Assembly: GCF_042684505.1 (NCBI RefSeq)
Contig: NZ_JBHULT010000006.1
Coordinates: 186,001 to 250,000, forward strand
Source of the DNA: Salinimicrobium flavum
Lineage (GTDB): Bacteria; Bacteroidota; Bacteroidia; Flavobacteriales; Flavobacteriaceae
DNA length: 64,000 nt
Direction: 5' to 3'
Part shown: positions 14,840 through 24,229 of the stretch, in pieces
Layout: every line of letters starts with the position of its first letter
Position numbering within the stretch: position 1 is the first letter of the stretch
Program-made: the position numbers and the translations under genes
The notes under the pieces: model-generated
The model's database searches: none
What the model saw: only the letters and a program-made list of their open reading frames with translations
Told to the model about the DNA's origin: nothing

Positions 14840-15826
14840 ATGATCATGCACACAAGGAACGACATCTTCAGCGTACAAGGCCCCGAAGAATTTAATGCCC
14901 TGGCATTAAAGATATTTCATTTTCAATATTCAGAGAATGAAGTATATCGCCGGTTCTGTGATCTTCTCCAAACAGATACTCAGAAGGTTGATTCCATTAA
15001 AAAAATCCCTTTCCTACCTATTGAATTCTTCAAATCTGAGAAGGTAATTAGTTCTTCGGAAGAAGCAGAGATCGTTTTCACAAGCAGCGGAACGACAGGA
15101 CAGCAAAAAAGCAAGCATTTTGTTACAGATCTTGAAATTTATGTGGAAAGTTTCCGCAGAGGCTTTGAGTATTTCTACAATAATGTGGAAGACTATGCAG
15201 TCCTTGCACTACTCCCCTCCTACCTGGAGCGCGAAGGTTCTTCCCTGATCTTTATGGCAAAAGATTTGATAGAACGTAGTAGGAACCCTCACAGCGGATT
15301 CTACCTTAATGACCTGGAAGCTCTGAAGGATAAACTTCAACTTCTTGAGCAACAGCATCAAAAGGTATTGCTGATAGGAGTTTCATTTGCATTACTGGAC
15401 CTGGCCGAAGGTTCCTCCTTCCATCTTAAAAATACTATTGTAATGGAAACAGGAGGTATGAAAGGCAGAAGAAAAGAGATGATCAGGGCTGAATTACATG
15501 AGGTTCTGAAAAATGGATTTGGTGTGGAAAAAATCCACAGTGAATATGGCATGACCGAACTTTTATCACAAGCCTATTCAACAGGAGATGGAGTTTTTGA
15601 ATGTCCGCCGTGGATGAAGATATTAATACGTGATCCTGAAGATGCTCTAAGCCTTCTTCCACCCGGAAAAACAGGAGGATTAAATATTATCGATCTTGCC
15701 AATATTAATTCCTGTTCCTTTATCGCCACACAAGATCTTGGCAAGGACCTGGAAAACGGAAAAACAGAGATCCTGGGCCGTTTTGACAACAGTGATATCA
15801 GAGGTTGCAATCTCCTGATAATTTAA
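14840..15826 (+). CDS. LuxE-like acyl-protein synthetase family (adenylate-forming)
   Basis: A 328-residue protein (ATG 14840; ATG 14846 is also possible). VFTSSGTTGQQKSK near residue 80-93 is the phosphate-binding loop of AMP-forming enzymes. IHSEYGMTELLSQAY near 236 and the GRFDNSDIRGCNLL end fit LuxE and related acyl-activating enzymes. LuxE activates fatty acids for reduction in luciferase systems, but luxC, luxD and luxAB are not nearby. Related free-standing genes in Bacteroidota are often near polysaccharide or lipid genes. The acyl substrate is unknown. It is monocistronic with a terminator downstream. Confidence 0.75.
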   Translation: MIMHTRNDIFSVQGPEEFNALALKIFHFQYSENEVYRRFCDLLQTDTQKVDSIKKIPFLPIEFFKSEKVISSSEEAEIVFTSSGTTGQQKSKHFVTDLEIYVESFRRGFEYFYNNVEDYAVLALLPSYLEREGSSLIFMAKDLIERSRNPHSGFYLNDLEALKDKLQLLEQQHQKVLLIGVSFALLDLAEGSSFHLKNTIVMETGGMKGRRKEMIRAELHEVLKNGFGVEKIHSEYGMTELLSQAYSTGDGVFECPPWMKILIRDPEDALSLLPPGKTGGLNIIDLANINSCSFIATQDLGKDLENGKTEILGRFDNSDIRGCNLLII

Positions 15827-15921
15827 ATAAAAATATTTAGGACAAAAGTGTAAGGATTTGATTTATAGACGACTTACCACTTGGTTAGATTATGTTTTCA
15901 TAATTGGTTGGTTAGTTAGAC

Positions 15922-15958
15922 GCCCCCTTAATACCTCTCGGTTGCAAGGGGGTTTCTT
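15922..15958 (+). terminator. Probable terminator after the LuxE-like gene
   Basis: CCCCCTT (15922-15928) pairs with AAGGGGG (15945-15951), then TTTCTTTATT. It is 95 bases after the plus-strand stop. On the minus strand no T run follows, so it does not serve tyrS. Confidence 0.6.
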
Positions 15959-17253
15959 TATTCTACCCTAATGATATAGGTATTCCTTTTCCCTTTATTA
16001 ATGATCACATATTTGTTGTTCAAAAGATCATTTTGGGTGATGATATAATCTTCTGTTACTTTTTCTTTATTAACTGAAACAGAATTTTCTTTTAAGGCCC
16101 TTCGGGCTTCCCCGTTAGACTTCAGGAAATCGGTCTTCGCCGAAAGTGCTGCGATCATGTCCAGCCCTGCTTCTACCTCTTCCCTGTCTATTTTAGCCTG
16201 TGGTACACCTTCAAAAACATCCAGGAAAGTTGCTTCATTAAGGCTCTTAAGGTCTTGTGCCGTGCTCTTTCCGAAGAGGACCTCAGAAGCCTTCACCGCA
16301 TTATCGTAATCCTCTTTTGAATGGACCAGCACGGTGATCTCTTCGGCAAGCTTTCGTTGCAGTTTTCTCAAATGCGGTTCCTCCCGGTGGTCGGAAACCA
16401 GATTTTCAATTACCTCCCTGGGTAAAAAGGTGAAGATTTTAATGAATCTTTCTGCGTCTTCATCACTGGTGTTCAGCCAGTATTGATAGAATTTGTAGGG
16501 AGAAGTACGTTCAGGATCAAGCCAGATGTTTCCGGTTTCAGTCTTACCGAACTTGGTGCCGTCTGCCTTGGTAATTAAAGGACAGGTAAGAGCATAGCCT
16601 TTCCCATCCCCAATGCGACGTATCAATTCTGTACCGGTGGTGATATTACCCCACTGATCGCTACCGCCCATTTGCAGGGTACAATCCATTTCCCTGTAAA
16701 GGTGCAGGAAATCATACCCCTGGACCAGCTGATAGGTAAATTCTGTAAATGACATGCCCTCTGCAGATTCAGAAGACAAACGTTTCTTCACACTGTCTTT
16801 GGACATCATATAATTTACGGTGATGTGTTTTCCCACATCCCTGATGAATTCCAGGAAACTGAAATTTTTCATCCAGTCATAGTTATTCACCAGTACCGCA
16901 GCATTGTCAGAATCACTTCCGAAATCTAAAAATTTGGTGAGCTGTTTTTTAAGGGCATTCTGGTTGTGCAGCAAGGTTGCTTCATCAAGAAGATTGCGTT
17001 CGTCAGATTTCCCTGAAGGATCGCCTATCATTCCTGTAGCTCCACCAACCAGGGCCACCGGTTTGTGTCCGCACAACTGAAGATGTCTCAGCATCATCAC
17101 CCCTACCATATGACCTATGTGCAGCGAATCTGCGGTGGGATCTATTCCTACATAGGCTGCACGCAGGCCTTCCTGCAGATGCTCCTCTGTACCGGGCATC
17201 ACATCGTGCAACATTCCTCTCCACCTTAATTCTTCTACAAAATTCTTTTTCAT
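15958..17253 (-). CDS. tyrS: Tyrosyl-tRNA synthetase
   Basis: A 431-residue class I synthetase of normal length. The HIGH motif is in DSLHIGHMVGVM near residue 40. The KMSKS-equivalent is KFGKTE near 235. The tyrosine-binding residues sit in MGGSDQWGNITTG, and an S4-like RNA-binding domain closes the protein (residues about 365-431, including RALKENSVSVNKEKV). It charges tRNA-Tyr in the cytoplasm. A TATCTTTA element about 30 bases upstream is a near match to the promoter consensus. It is monocistronic. Confidence 0.96.
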   Translation of the reverse strand: MKKNFVEELRWRGMLHDVMPGTEEHLQEGLRAAYVGIDPTADSLHIGHMVGVMMLRHLQLCGHKPVALVGGATGMIGDPSGKSDERNLLDEATLLHNQNALKKQLTKFLDFGSDSDNAAVLVNNYDWMKNFSFLEFIRDVGKHITVNYMMSKDSVKKRLSSESAEGMSFTEFTYQLVQGYDFLHLYREMDCTLQMGGSDQWGNITTGTELIRRIGDGKGYALTCPLITKADGTKFGKTETGNIWLDPERTSPYKFYQYWLNTSDEDAERFIKIFTFLPREVIENLVSDHREEPHLRKLQRKLAEEITVLVHSKEDYDNAVKASEVLFGKSTAQDLKSLNEATFLDVFEGVPQAKIDREEVEAGLDMIAALSAKTDFLKSNGEARRALKENSVSVNKEKVTEDYIITQNDLLNNKYVIINKGKRNTYIIRVE

Positions 17254-17335
17254 GGTTACTCTTTTGAAATAAAAACAGCCGTAAAGATACCATAAACCTC
17301 CATTTTTCCTAAGCGGATTTACCTATATTTACGCG

Positions 17336-18355
17336 ATGATTCTAGTTACCGGAGGCACAGGATTGGTAGGTTCACATTTGCTGCCTGATCTGATAAGATC
17401 GGGGGAAAAGGTGCGGGCCATTTACCGGAATGAAGACAAGTTAAGACAGGTTAAAAAGGTCTTTTCCTACAATTTTTCCGAAGAAGAAGCCGAAAACCTT
17501 TTTCAAAGCATTGAATGGGTTCCGGCAGATATCACAGATATCCCCTCACTCGAGAAAGTTTTTGAAGGGGTGCGGAAGGTTTACCACTGTGCAGCTTTAA
17601 TTTCCTTTGATCCTTCCCGGGATTCCCAGCTTCGAAAAACCAATATTGAAGGCACTGCTAACGTGGTGAATTACTGCATCAAAAATAAGGTGGAGAAACT
17701 CGCTTTTGTAAGTTCTATCGCAACCCTTGATAAAAAACCGGAAGAAAATGTAGTTACCGAGGAGTCACACTGGAACAAGGAGAAACACCACAGCATGTAT
17801 GCCATTACCAAATATGGGGCAGAAATGGAAGTTTGGCGGGCAAGCCAGGAAGGCATACCCGTAGTCATTGTCAATCCGGGTGTGATCATTGGCCCCGGAT
17901 ACTGGGACAGTGGGAGCGGGCAGATCTTTAAAAAGCTTCATAAAGGCCTGAAATACTATTTCCCAAAAACTACCGGGTTCGTTGGCGTGGAGGACGTGGT
18001 AAAGACCCTTCAAATTTTAATGGACTCGAAAATAGTAAATGATCAATTCATTGTAGTATCTGAAAACCTTTCGTTTCAAAAAGTACTGGGCACGGCGGCA
18101 GAGAGTATGGGAAAACCTGCTCCTAAGAAAGAGATTAAACCCTGGATGGTCAGGACCGGATGGTTTTTGCAGTCTCTTCAGAACCTGTTTACGGGAAAAG
18201 GAAAACAACTGGACAGCAAGTCGCACCGTACACTTTTTGAGAATACCTTTTACAGTAATGAAAAATTAATTTCCCGGCTAGGTTATTCTTTCTCACCTGT
18301 TAAAAGATCTGTAACATTTACAGGTAAGATTTTTAATAAGGAATTTAAAAAGTAA
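17336..18355 (+). CDS. NAD-dependent epimerase/dehydratase family protein (extended SDR)
   Basis: A 339-residue Rossmann-fold protein. The nucleotide-binding motif is VTGGTGLVGSHL (4-15), the active site is SSIATL plus YAITK near 153-160, and VNPGVIIGPG follows. Extended SDRs of this shape act on sugar nucleotides, steroids or dihydroflavonols. The substrate is unknown. The gene faces the DUF4296-dihydroorotase operon and its last 11 bases overlap the DUF4296 gene on the other strand. Confidence 0.82.
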   Translation: MILVTGGTGLVGSHLLPDLIRSGEKVRAIYRNEDKLRQVKKVFSYNFSEEEAENLFQSIEWVPADITDIPSLEKVFEGVRKVYHCAALISFDPSRDSQLRKTNIEGTANVVNYCIKNKVEKLAFVSSIATLDKKPEENVVTEESHWNKEKHHSMYAITKYGAEMEVWRASQEGIPVVIVNPGVIIGPGYWDSGSGQIFKKLHKGLKYYFPKTTGFVGVEDVVKTLQILMDSKIVNDQFIVVSENLSFQKVLGTAAESMGKPAPKKEIKPWMVRTGWFLQSLQNLFTGKGKQLDSKSHRTLFENTFYSNEKLISRLGYSFSPVKRSVTFTGKIFNKEFKK

Positions 18356-18872
18356 TGTTCTCCCGGGATCTTGGCTGCGGAAGAGAACGGTCTTCCCTGG
18401 TCAGAGAATCGGGCGCAAAATTCCTTTGCCTTACCTTCTCATATTTTAGGGAATCGAGGTTAAGGGAGTCGAGTTCCAGGGAATCTTTGGGTTGAAGAGC
18501 TCTTATAGAATCCCTCTTTCTTTCCTCCCGGATTCTTATAGTATCATATTCCACTTTTAAAGCCTCGAGGCGCTCCTTCACCCTACCGTAGATATTTTGA
18601 TACTGTTTGTAATTTTCAGCATAGTAGTTACTGCTTTTAAGGAACTGTAGGCTGTCAATACCGTGCTTCTCATAAATAAACTTCTCAGGCTTTATCCCTT
18701 TTTCCTCCATTAAGCTACGGTTATAACTCCTGGCCCCATGAAGCAGGGAGATATCTGTAAGAACCTCAACCATCTTATCTTCTGAAATGAGGTCCCCGGG
18801 CTTTTCAGATTTATGAATGTCCTGACAGCCGGAGAGAATAAGTAGAAATAAAAGCACAAACAAGTATCTCAT
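18345..18872 (-). CDS. DUF4296 lipoprotein
   Basis: A 175-residue protein with a lipoprotein signal (LLILSGCQD, lipidated Cys16). The mature part begins with the DUF4296 pattern, DKMVEVLTDISLLHGARSYNRS, then YEKHGIDSLQFLKSSNYY. The C-terminal third is charged and low-complexity with repeated LDSLNLDSLKYE. Function is unknown. The domain occurs in Bacteroidota, commonly beside dihydroorotase, as here, where its start shares one base with the dihydroorotase stop. Outer-membrane or periplasmic location is expected from the lipobox. Confidence 0.85.
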   Translation of the reverse strand: MRYLFVLLFLLILSGCQDIHKSEKPGDLISEDKMVEVLTDISLLHGARSYNRSLMEEKGIKPEKFIYEKHGIDSLQFLKSSNYYAENYKQYQNIYGRVKERLEALKVEYDTIRIREERKRDSIRALQPKDSLELDSLNLDSLKYEKVRQRNFAPDSLTREDRSLPQPRSRENITF

Positions 18873-20212
18873 TAACGCTCGAACTTTAAACGTTCTGCTT
18901 TCATGAATGGGGTAAACTGGAAATTCTTATATACCAGATTTCCATTGACGAAAGTATGGGTGACCCTTGATTTGAAAGTGACCCCTTCAAATGGGGACCA
19001 TCCACATTTATAAAGGATATTCCCGGGCTGAACTGACCAGGGTGCATTCAGGTCAACCAGTACAAGATCTGCCTTATAACCTTCCCTTATAAATCCTCTT
19101 TTCTCGATCTGGAAAAGAATTGCGGGATTGTGACACATTTTCTCCACGATCTTTTCAAGGGATATCTTTCCCTGGTGATGGAATTGCAACATAGCCGGTA
19201 ATGCGTGTTGCACCAATGGTCCTCCACTTGGAGCTTTCGTATAAACGTTGTTTTTCTCCTCCCTGGTGTGTGGAGCATGATCTGTAGCGATCACATCTAT
19301 TTTATCATCAATGACAGCCTTTAGCAAAGCTTCCTGATCTTTCTGCGTTTTAACCGCCGGGTTCCATTTTATGAAAGTTCCTTTTCTGCCATAATCCTGA
19401 TCATTGAACCACAGGTGATGGATACATACTTCTGCAGTGATCATTTTGTCTTTAAGTGGCTTCTTGTTCTCGAACAATTTTAGCTCCTTTGCTGTTGAGA
19501 TATGAAAAACATGCAGTCTCGCACCTGTTTTTTTGGCAAGGGCCACAGCTTTGGAAGATGAAATATAGCAGGCTTCCTCACTTCTTATTTTTGGATGCAG
19601 TTCAATAGGAATATCATCACCATAACGTTCTACACACTCCTCCATGTTCTTGCGAATCGTGGCTTCATCCTCACAATGAGCAGCGATCAAAACGGGTGAT
19701 TCCTTAAAGATCTTTTCCAGGATCTTTTCATCGTCTACCAGCATGTTACCCGTGGAGGAGCCCAGAAATAGTTTTAAGGCTGCAGTATTCTTAGGATCAA
19801 TTTTTTTGATCTCTTCCAGGTTATCATTGGTGCCGCCAAACATAAAAGAATAGTTGGCGTATGAGGTTTTAGCTGCCAGACTGAACTTTTCTTCAAGCAA
19901 CTCTATTGTAGTGGTCTGAGGATTGGTATTAGGCATTTCTATAAAGGAGGTGATCCCACCGGCGACAGCTGCCTTAGAGCCTGTTGCTATGGTTTCCTTA
20001 TGGGTAAGTCCCGGCTCCCTGAAATGAACCTGATCATCAATAAGTCCCGGAAGCAGATAGTTCCCTTCAGCATCAATGATACTTAAGTTTGGAGATTTAG
20101 CACTGATACTTGATGCAATTTCAGTAATTATTCCGTCCTCAATAAAAACATCTCCTTCTATTATGGAGCCTTCATTTACAATACGCGCATTCTTGATTAG
20201 TACCTTCTTCAT
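18872..20212 (-). CDS. pyrC: Dihydroorotase
   Basis: A 446-residue amidohydrolase: PGLIDDQVHFREPGLTHKE (55-73), GGITSFIEMPNTNPQTT, LHVFHISTAKEL and VIATDHAPHT. It closes carbamoyl-aspartate to dihydroorotate in pyrimidine synthesis. The canonical HxH metal pair reads QVH here, so the first histidine is glutamine. I recall the same DDQVHFREPG in other Bacteroidota, so it is probably an active lineage variant. Third-party context is the conserved order glycosyltransferase, dihydroorotase, DUF4296 with one-base overlaps. An alternative would be another cyclic amidohydrolase, but the DHAPHT region favours dihydroorotase. Confidence 0.9.
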   Translation of the reverse strand: MKKVLIKNARIVNEGSIIEGDVFIEDGIITEIASSISAKSPNLSIIDAEGNYLLPGLIDDQVHFREPGLTHKETIATGSKAAVAGGITSFIEMPNTNPQTTTIELLEEKFSLAAKTSYANYSFMFGGTNDNLEEIKKIDPKNTAALKLFLGSSTGNMLVDDEKILEKIFKESPVLIAAHCEDEATIRKNMEECVERYGDDIPIELHPKIRSEEACYISSSKAVALAKKTGARLHVFHISTAKELKLFENKKPLKDKMITAEVCIHHLWFNDQDYGRKGTFIKWNPAVKTQKDQEALLKAVIDDKIDVIATDHAPHTREEKNNVYTKAPSGGPLVQHALPAMLQFHHQGKISLEKIVEKMCHNPAILFQIEKRGFIREGYKADLVLVDLNAPWSVQPGNILYKCGWSPFEGVTFKSRVTHTFVNGNLVYKNFQFTPFMKAERLKFER

Positions 20213-20943
20213 TATATCGTCATCTTATTAAACAGACTGTAAATTTTCATTTTCACTACACCAAATACGGCTTCCCATATTATTGAGCCACTCATTTTAG
20301 AAGTTCCCCGGGTCCTGTCAGTAAAGATCACCGGTACTTCCACAATATTGAATTTAGCCAGATACGCCTTAAATTTCATTTCGATCTGAAAAGCATAACC
20401 AACAAACTTGATACGATCCAGGTGGATGGTCTCCAGGACCTTTCTCCTGTAACACACGAACCCTGCCGTGGTATCCTCAACAGGCATGGCCGTTATTAAC
20501 CTTACATACTTGGAGGCCAGCCATGACAGTAATACCCTGCTCATGGGCCAGTTCACAACGTTCACACCGGTTTTATAGCGGGAACCAATAGCTACATCTG
20601 CCCCCTCTCTTTTACAGGTGTTATACAACCTTATAAGATCATTGGGGTTATGGGAAAAATCTGCATCCATTTGAAAAATGAAAGTGTATTCCCTTTCAAG
20701 CACCCATTTAAATCCATGGATATAGGCAGTTCCCAGGCCTGATTTCCCTGTCCTTTTCAACAGAAAAAGTTTATCCCCATATTCTTCCTGCAACTGCTCT
20801 ACAATTCCTGCAGTGCCATCTGGGGAGTTATCATCTACTACCAGGATATGAAATTTACGCTGCAGTGAAAAAACGTTCCTAACTATGCGCTCAATATTCT
20901 CCTTTTCGTTGTAGGTGGGTATTATAACAATCCCATCTGGCAT
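20212..20943 (-). CDS. Polyprenol monophosphomannose synthase-like glycosyltransferase (GT2)
   Basis: A 243-residue GT-A enzyme close to dolichol-phosphate mannose synthases: VIIPTYNEKENIERIVRNVF, LVVDDNSPDGT (DDxS), FIFQMDADFSHNP with the DAD metal motif, GSRYKTG, and FTDRTRGTSKMSG. It should transfer a sugar from a nucleotide donor to a lipid phosphate at the inner face of the membrane. No C-terminal transmembrane segment is present. First gene of the three-gene operon with dihydroorotase and DUF4296. Confidence 0.88.
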   Translation of the reverse strand: MPDGIVIIPTYNEKENIERIVRNVFSLQRKFHILVVDDNSPDGTAGIVEQLQEEYGDKLFLLKRTGKSGLGTAYIHGFKWVLEREYTFIFQMDADFSHNPNDLIRLYNTCKREGADVAIGSRYKTGVNVVNWPMSRVLLSWLASKYVRLITAMPVEDTTAGFVCYRRKVLETIHLDRIKFVGYAFQIEMKFKAYLAKFNIVEVPVIFTDRTRGTSKMSGSIIWEAVFGVVKMKIYSLFNKMTI

Positions 20944-21020
20944 AAAATTCTTTTGGACAAATGTAACTATTTTTAAGGTTTAGATTTTAGTTTTCAAGGG
21001 TCTTTTAATCGTATTAATTT

Positions 21021-21028
21021 TACCTTTG
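21021..21028 (+). promoter_or_regulatory. TAnnTTTG promoter box for DUF4271-hemD
   Basis: TACCTTTG, 9 bases before a TTG start candidate at 21038 and 15 before another at 21044. Confidence 0.55.
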
Positions 21029-21037
21029 TAGAAAATT

Positions 21038-21703
21038 TTGCACTTGGAGGCACTAGAAAGATATGCAGTTTCACAAGATTGGATTACACTGCTCCTGTTA
21101 CTCGTTTTTGTCATCCTGGTAATTACCAAATATGCTTTCCCTCAAAGATTCTCAGATTTCGTTATGTTGTTCGCTACAGACAAATACCTGCTTTTAAAAG
21201 GTAGGAAACCAAGTATTTTTCACCCTTTTAATCTCCTGCTGTTCGCTGTTAATGTAATCTCAGTAACCTTATTCATTTATCTAATCTACAAGACAGCGGT
21301 ATCAGACACTATAAACCGGCCTAAAATCCTTTTTCTTAGACTGGCCACTGCTTACACTGCATTTGTCCTGTTCAAATTCGCGGTAGAGAAGATACTGGCT
21401 AACATCCTGAGTGTCGATAAAAAAATGAACTATTACCTCTTCTATAAATTAAGTTACCGCAATTTCATGGCCCTTATCCTGCTGCCGGTCAGCATGGCTT
21501 TTGTATATATTTGGGAACCTACTCTTACTGCTCTTTTTATCTTTCTGGGGATAACGGTGGTGATGAATTTCATAACAATTGCAAGCATCTATAAAAAAAA
21601 TCAACAATATATAATAAGCCATTGGTTTTATTTTATTTTGTATCTTTGCGCTCTCGAAATTGGACCTTATTTTATTTTATATAAGCTATTTACAAACTTA
21701 TAA
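21038..21703 (+). CDS. DUF4271 membrane protein
   Basis: A protein of about 220 residues with five to six hydrophobic segments (first about 18-32 in WITLLLLLVFVILVI, then around 68-86, 108-125, 145-160, 165-185 and 200-215). It matches DUF4271, a Bacteroidota family of unknown function usually next to hemD. No ATG exists near the start. Translation must begin at TTG 21038 or TTG 21044, and the second gives an LEALERYAVSQDW opening closer to what I recall. The hemD start codon follows the stop after 21 bases. Confidence 0.82.
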   Translation: MHLEALERYAVSQDWITLLLLLVFVILVITKYAFPQRFSDFVMLFATDKYLLLKGRKPSIFHPFNLLLFAVNVISVTLFIYLIYKTAVSDTINRPKILFLRLATAYTAFVLFKFAVEKILANILSVDKKMNYYLFYKLSYRNFMALILLPVSMAFVYIWEPTLTALFIFLGITVVMNFITIASIYKKNQQYIISHWFYFILYLCALEIGPYFILYKLFTNL

Positions 21704-21724
21704 GGTGAATAAAAGAAAACGTAT

Positions 21725-22477
21725 ATGAAAGTGAAAACAATTTTGGTTTCCCAACCAGAACCGAAGGTTGAAAATTCCCCTTATTTTGATCTTGAAGAAA
21801 AGCAAAAAGTAAAAATTGATTTCATTCCCTTTATCCATGTAGAAGGTGTATCCTCCAAAGATGTAAGACAACAAAAAGTTGATCTTTCCAAGTACACGGC
21901 TATCATCCTTACCAGTCGTAATTCGGTGGACCATTTTTTCCGCATAGCTGAAGAAATGAGATATAAGGTGCCAGATACCCTTAAGTATTTTTGCCAGAGT
22001 GAGGCGGTAGCCTATTATCTGCAGAAGTATGTAGTTTACAGAAAGAGAAAGATATATGTAGGGAAAAGGAATTTTGCTGAACTTTCCCCTCTTATCAAAA
22101 AATATAAAAATGAAAAGTTCCTGCTTCCGTCTTCAGACATGCTGAAACCAGATGTTCCGAAGACCCTTAACAAATTGGGAGTAGACTGGAAACAGGCAAT
22201 ATTTTACAAAACGGTGGTAAGTGACCTTTCTCACCTTAGAGAAGTATTTTATGACGTATTGGTTTTCTTTAGCCCCAGCGGAATCAAATCTCTTTTTGAG
22301 AACTTCCCTGATTTCAAACAAAATGATACAAGGATCGCTGTATTTGGAAATACCACGGTCAAGGCAGCAAAAGAGCATGGCCTAACTGTAAATATCCAGG
22401 CACCTACCCCTGAAACCCCTTCTATGACCATGGCGCTTGAAAAATATATCAAGGAACAGAACAAGAAGCATGCTTAA
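21725..22477 (+). CDS. hemD: Uroporphyrinogen-III synthase
   Basis: A 250-residue HemD-type protein with two alpha/beta domains and low sequence conservation. Family features are AIILTSRNSVDHFFRIAEE near residues 59-77, a YFCQSEAVAYYL segment, VFFSPSGIKSLFENF and IAVFGNTTVKAAKEHGL near the C-terminus. It closes hydroxymethylbilane with inversion of ring D in heme synthesis. Co-transcribed with the DUF4271 gene, which may therefore have an envelope role connected to heme, although nothing else shows that. Confidence 0.88.
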   Translation: MKVKTILVSQPEPKVENSPYFDLEEKQKVKIDFIPFIHVEGVSSKDVRQQKVDLSKYTAIILTSRNSVDHFFRIAEEMRYKVPDTLKYFCQSEAVAYYLQKYVVYRKRKIYVGKRNFAELSPLIKKYKNEKFLLPSSDMLKPDVPKTLNKLGVDWKQAIFYKTVVSDLSHLREVFYDVLVFFSPSGIKSLFENFPDFKQNDTRIAVFGNTTVKAAKEHGLTVNIQAPTPETPSMTMALEKYIKEQNKKHA

Positions 22478-22496
22478 TTATGTTCCTGTTTTAAAT

Positions 22497-22535
22497 TAAA
22501 AAAACCGGCAATCTGAGATTGCCGGTTTTTTTATG
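22497..22535. terminator. Bidirectional terminator between hemD and pckA
   Basis: A 13-bp perfect stem (22501-22513 with 22517-22529) around a 3-base centre, with A and T runs outside, serves both convergent genes. Confidence 0.92.
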
Positions 22536-22549
22536 GGTTTGTATAAAGA

Positions 22550-24151
22550 TTATTCAGTTATAGGAGCTCCAGACATAATCTCGGAATTTGCCTGCTTCTC
22601 GAATTTTTCAAAATTCTTTTTGAAAGACTCTGCCAGAAGTTTTGCTTTCTTGTCATAGGCCTCTTTATCACTCCAGGTATTTCTCGGATTCAAAACTTCT
22701 GTAGGAACATTTTCACATTCTTTAGGCATTGCCAGTCCAAAGATTGGGTGCTGCTCAAATTCTACCTGGTCAAGTTTTCCTTCAAGAGCAGAAGAGATCA
22801 TTTCACGAGTGTATCTCAGTTTCATTCTGGAACCAACCCCGTAAGGTCCTCCGGTCCATCCGGTATTTACCAGCCAAACATTCACGTCGTTCTCCTTCAT
22901 TTTTGCACTTAACATTTCGGCATACTTCGTTGGGTGGAGCGGCATAAAAGGTGCTCCAAAACAAGCTGAAAAACTAGGTACAGGCTCATCTATTCCAGCT
23001 TCGGTACCCGCTACTTTGGCGGTGTAACCACTAATGAAATGGTAAGCAGCCTGTCCCGGTGTTAATTTACTGATGGGAGGCAATACCCCAAAAGCATCTG
23101 CGGTTAGGAAGAATATATTCTTTGGGTTCTCCCCAATGGAGGGAGTCTGGATATTATCAATATGGTGAATTGGATAACTTACTCTGGTGTTTTGGGTAAT
23201 CACGGTATCTTCAAAATCAACCTCCCCGTTCTCATCCAGGATCACATTTTCAAGTATAGCTCCCGGTTTGATCGCTCTGAAGATATCTGGTTCGTTCTCT
23301 TCGGAAAGATTGATCACTTTTGCGTAACAGCCTCCTTCAAAATTGAAAACCTTGTTCTCTTTGGTCCAACCGTGTTCATCATCCCCAATCAATTTTCTTT
23401 CAGGATCTGCGGAAAGAGTGGTTTTTCCGGTTCCTGATAATCCGAAGAAAATAGCCGTGTCGTGGTCATCTCCCACATTGGCAGAACAGTGCATTGGCAA
23501 GGTATCCTTGTCTACTGGAAGTATAAAGTTAAGCGCGGAAAAGATGCCTTTTTTGATCTCTCCGGTATACCCGGTACCCCCAATAAGGGCGATCTTGCGG
23601 GTGAAATTCAGTATAGCGAAGTTATGCTGGCGGGTGCCGTCAATTTCAGGATCTGCTTCAAAGCCCGGTGCGTTGATAACCAACCAGTCTTCCTGAAAAT
23701 TCTCAAGTTCCTCCCCGTGAGGTCTTAAGAACATGTTGTAGGCAAAAAGGTTAGACCAGGGATACTCGTTAACGACCCTTATATTCAAACGGTACTTCTC
23801 GTCAGAACAGGCATAGGAATCTCTTGCGAAAATTTCTTTACCGGAAAGGTAGTCGACCACCTTGTCATAAAGAGCATCAAATTTTTCAGGATCAAAAGGG
23901 ATATTTATATCTCCCCACCACACTTTATCTTTCGTAATGTCATCTTCAACTATGAAGCGGTCCTTTGGAGAACGCCCGGTAAATTCCCCGGTATTAACCG
24001 CAAGAGCACCAGAGGCTGCTTCAACCCCCTGGCCTTTCTCAATGGTAAGAGTGTGTAACTCTTCCGGAGAAAGCTGGTAATGCACCTGTGCATCCCTAAT
24101 TCCGTATTTATCTAGCGCAATCGTTTTCGTAAGTTGTTTTTTTGCCAACAT
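22550..24151 (-). CDS. pckA: Phosphoenolpyruvate carboxykinase (ATP)
   Basis: A 533-residue enzyme of normal length. The substrate region is FTGRSPKDRFIVED. The P-loop is GLSGTGKTTLSADP and the metal site is GDDEHGW. Later NTRVSYPI and NTGWTGGPYGVGSRM also match. It interconverts oxaloacetate and phosphoenolpyruvate with ATP, the first step of gluconeogenesis or the fermentative carboxylating direction. It is monocistronic and expressed from a TACTTTTG box at 24184-24191. Confidence 0.97.
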   Translation of the reverse strand: MLAKKQLTKTIALDKYGIRDAQVHYQLSPEELHTLTIEKGQGVEAASGALAVNTGEFTGRSPKDRFIVEDDITKDKVWWGDINIPFDPEKFDALYDKVVDYLSGKEIFARDSYACSDEKYRLNIRVVNEYPWSNLFAYNMFLRPHGEELENFQEDWLVINAPGFEADPEIDGTRQHNFAILNFTRKIALIGGTGYTGEIKKGIFSALNFILPVDKDTLPMHCSANVGDDHDTAIFFGLSGTGKTTLSADPERKLIGDDEHGWTKENKVFNFEGGCYAKVINLSEENEPDIFRAIKPGAILENVILDENGEVDFEDTVITQNTRVSYPIHHIDNIQTPSIGENPKNIFFLTADAFGVLPPISKLTPGQAAYHFISGYTAKVAGTEAGIDEPVPSFSACFGAPFMPLHPTKYAEMLSAKMKENDVNVWLVNTGWTGGPYGVGSRMKLRYTREMISSALEGKLDQVEFEQHPIFGLAMPKECENVPTEVLNPRNTWSDKEAYDKKAKLLAESFKKNFEKFEKQANSEIMSGAPITE

Positions 24152-24183
24152 AAAATATTTAGTTGTGGGTTTATCCTAGAGGA

Positions 24184-24191
24184 CAAAAGTA
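24184..24191 (-). promoter_or_regulatory. TAnnTTTG promoter box for pckA
   Basis: TACTTTTG on the minus strand, 33 bases before the pckA start codon. Confidence 0.6.
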
Positions 24192-24229
24192 GAAAATCTT
24201 ATAATGATACAGTGGGAGAAACCCCTGAT

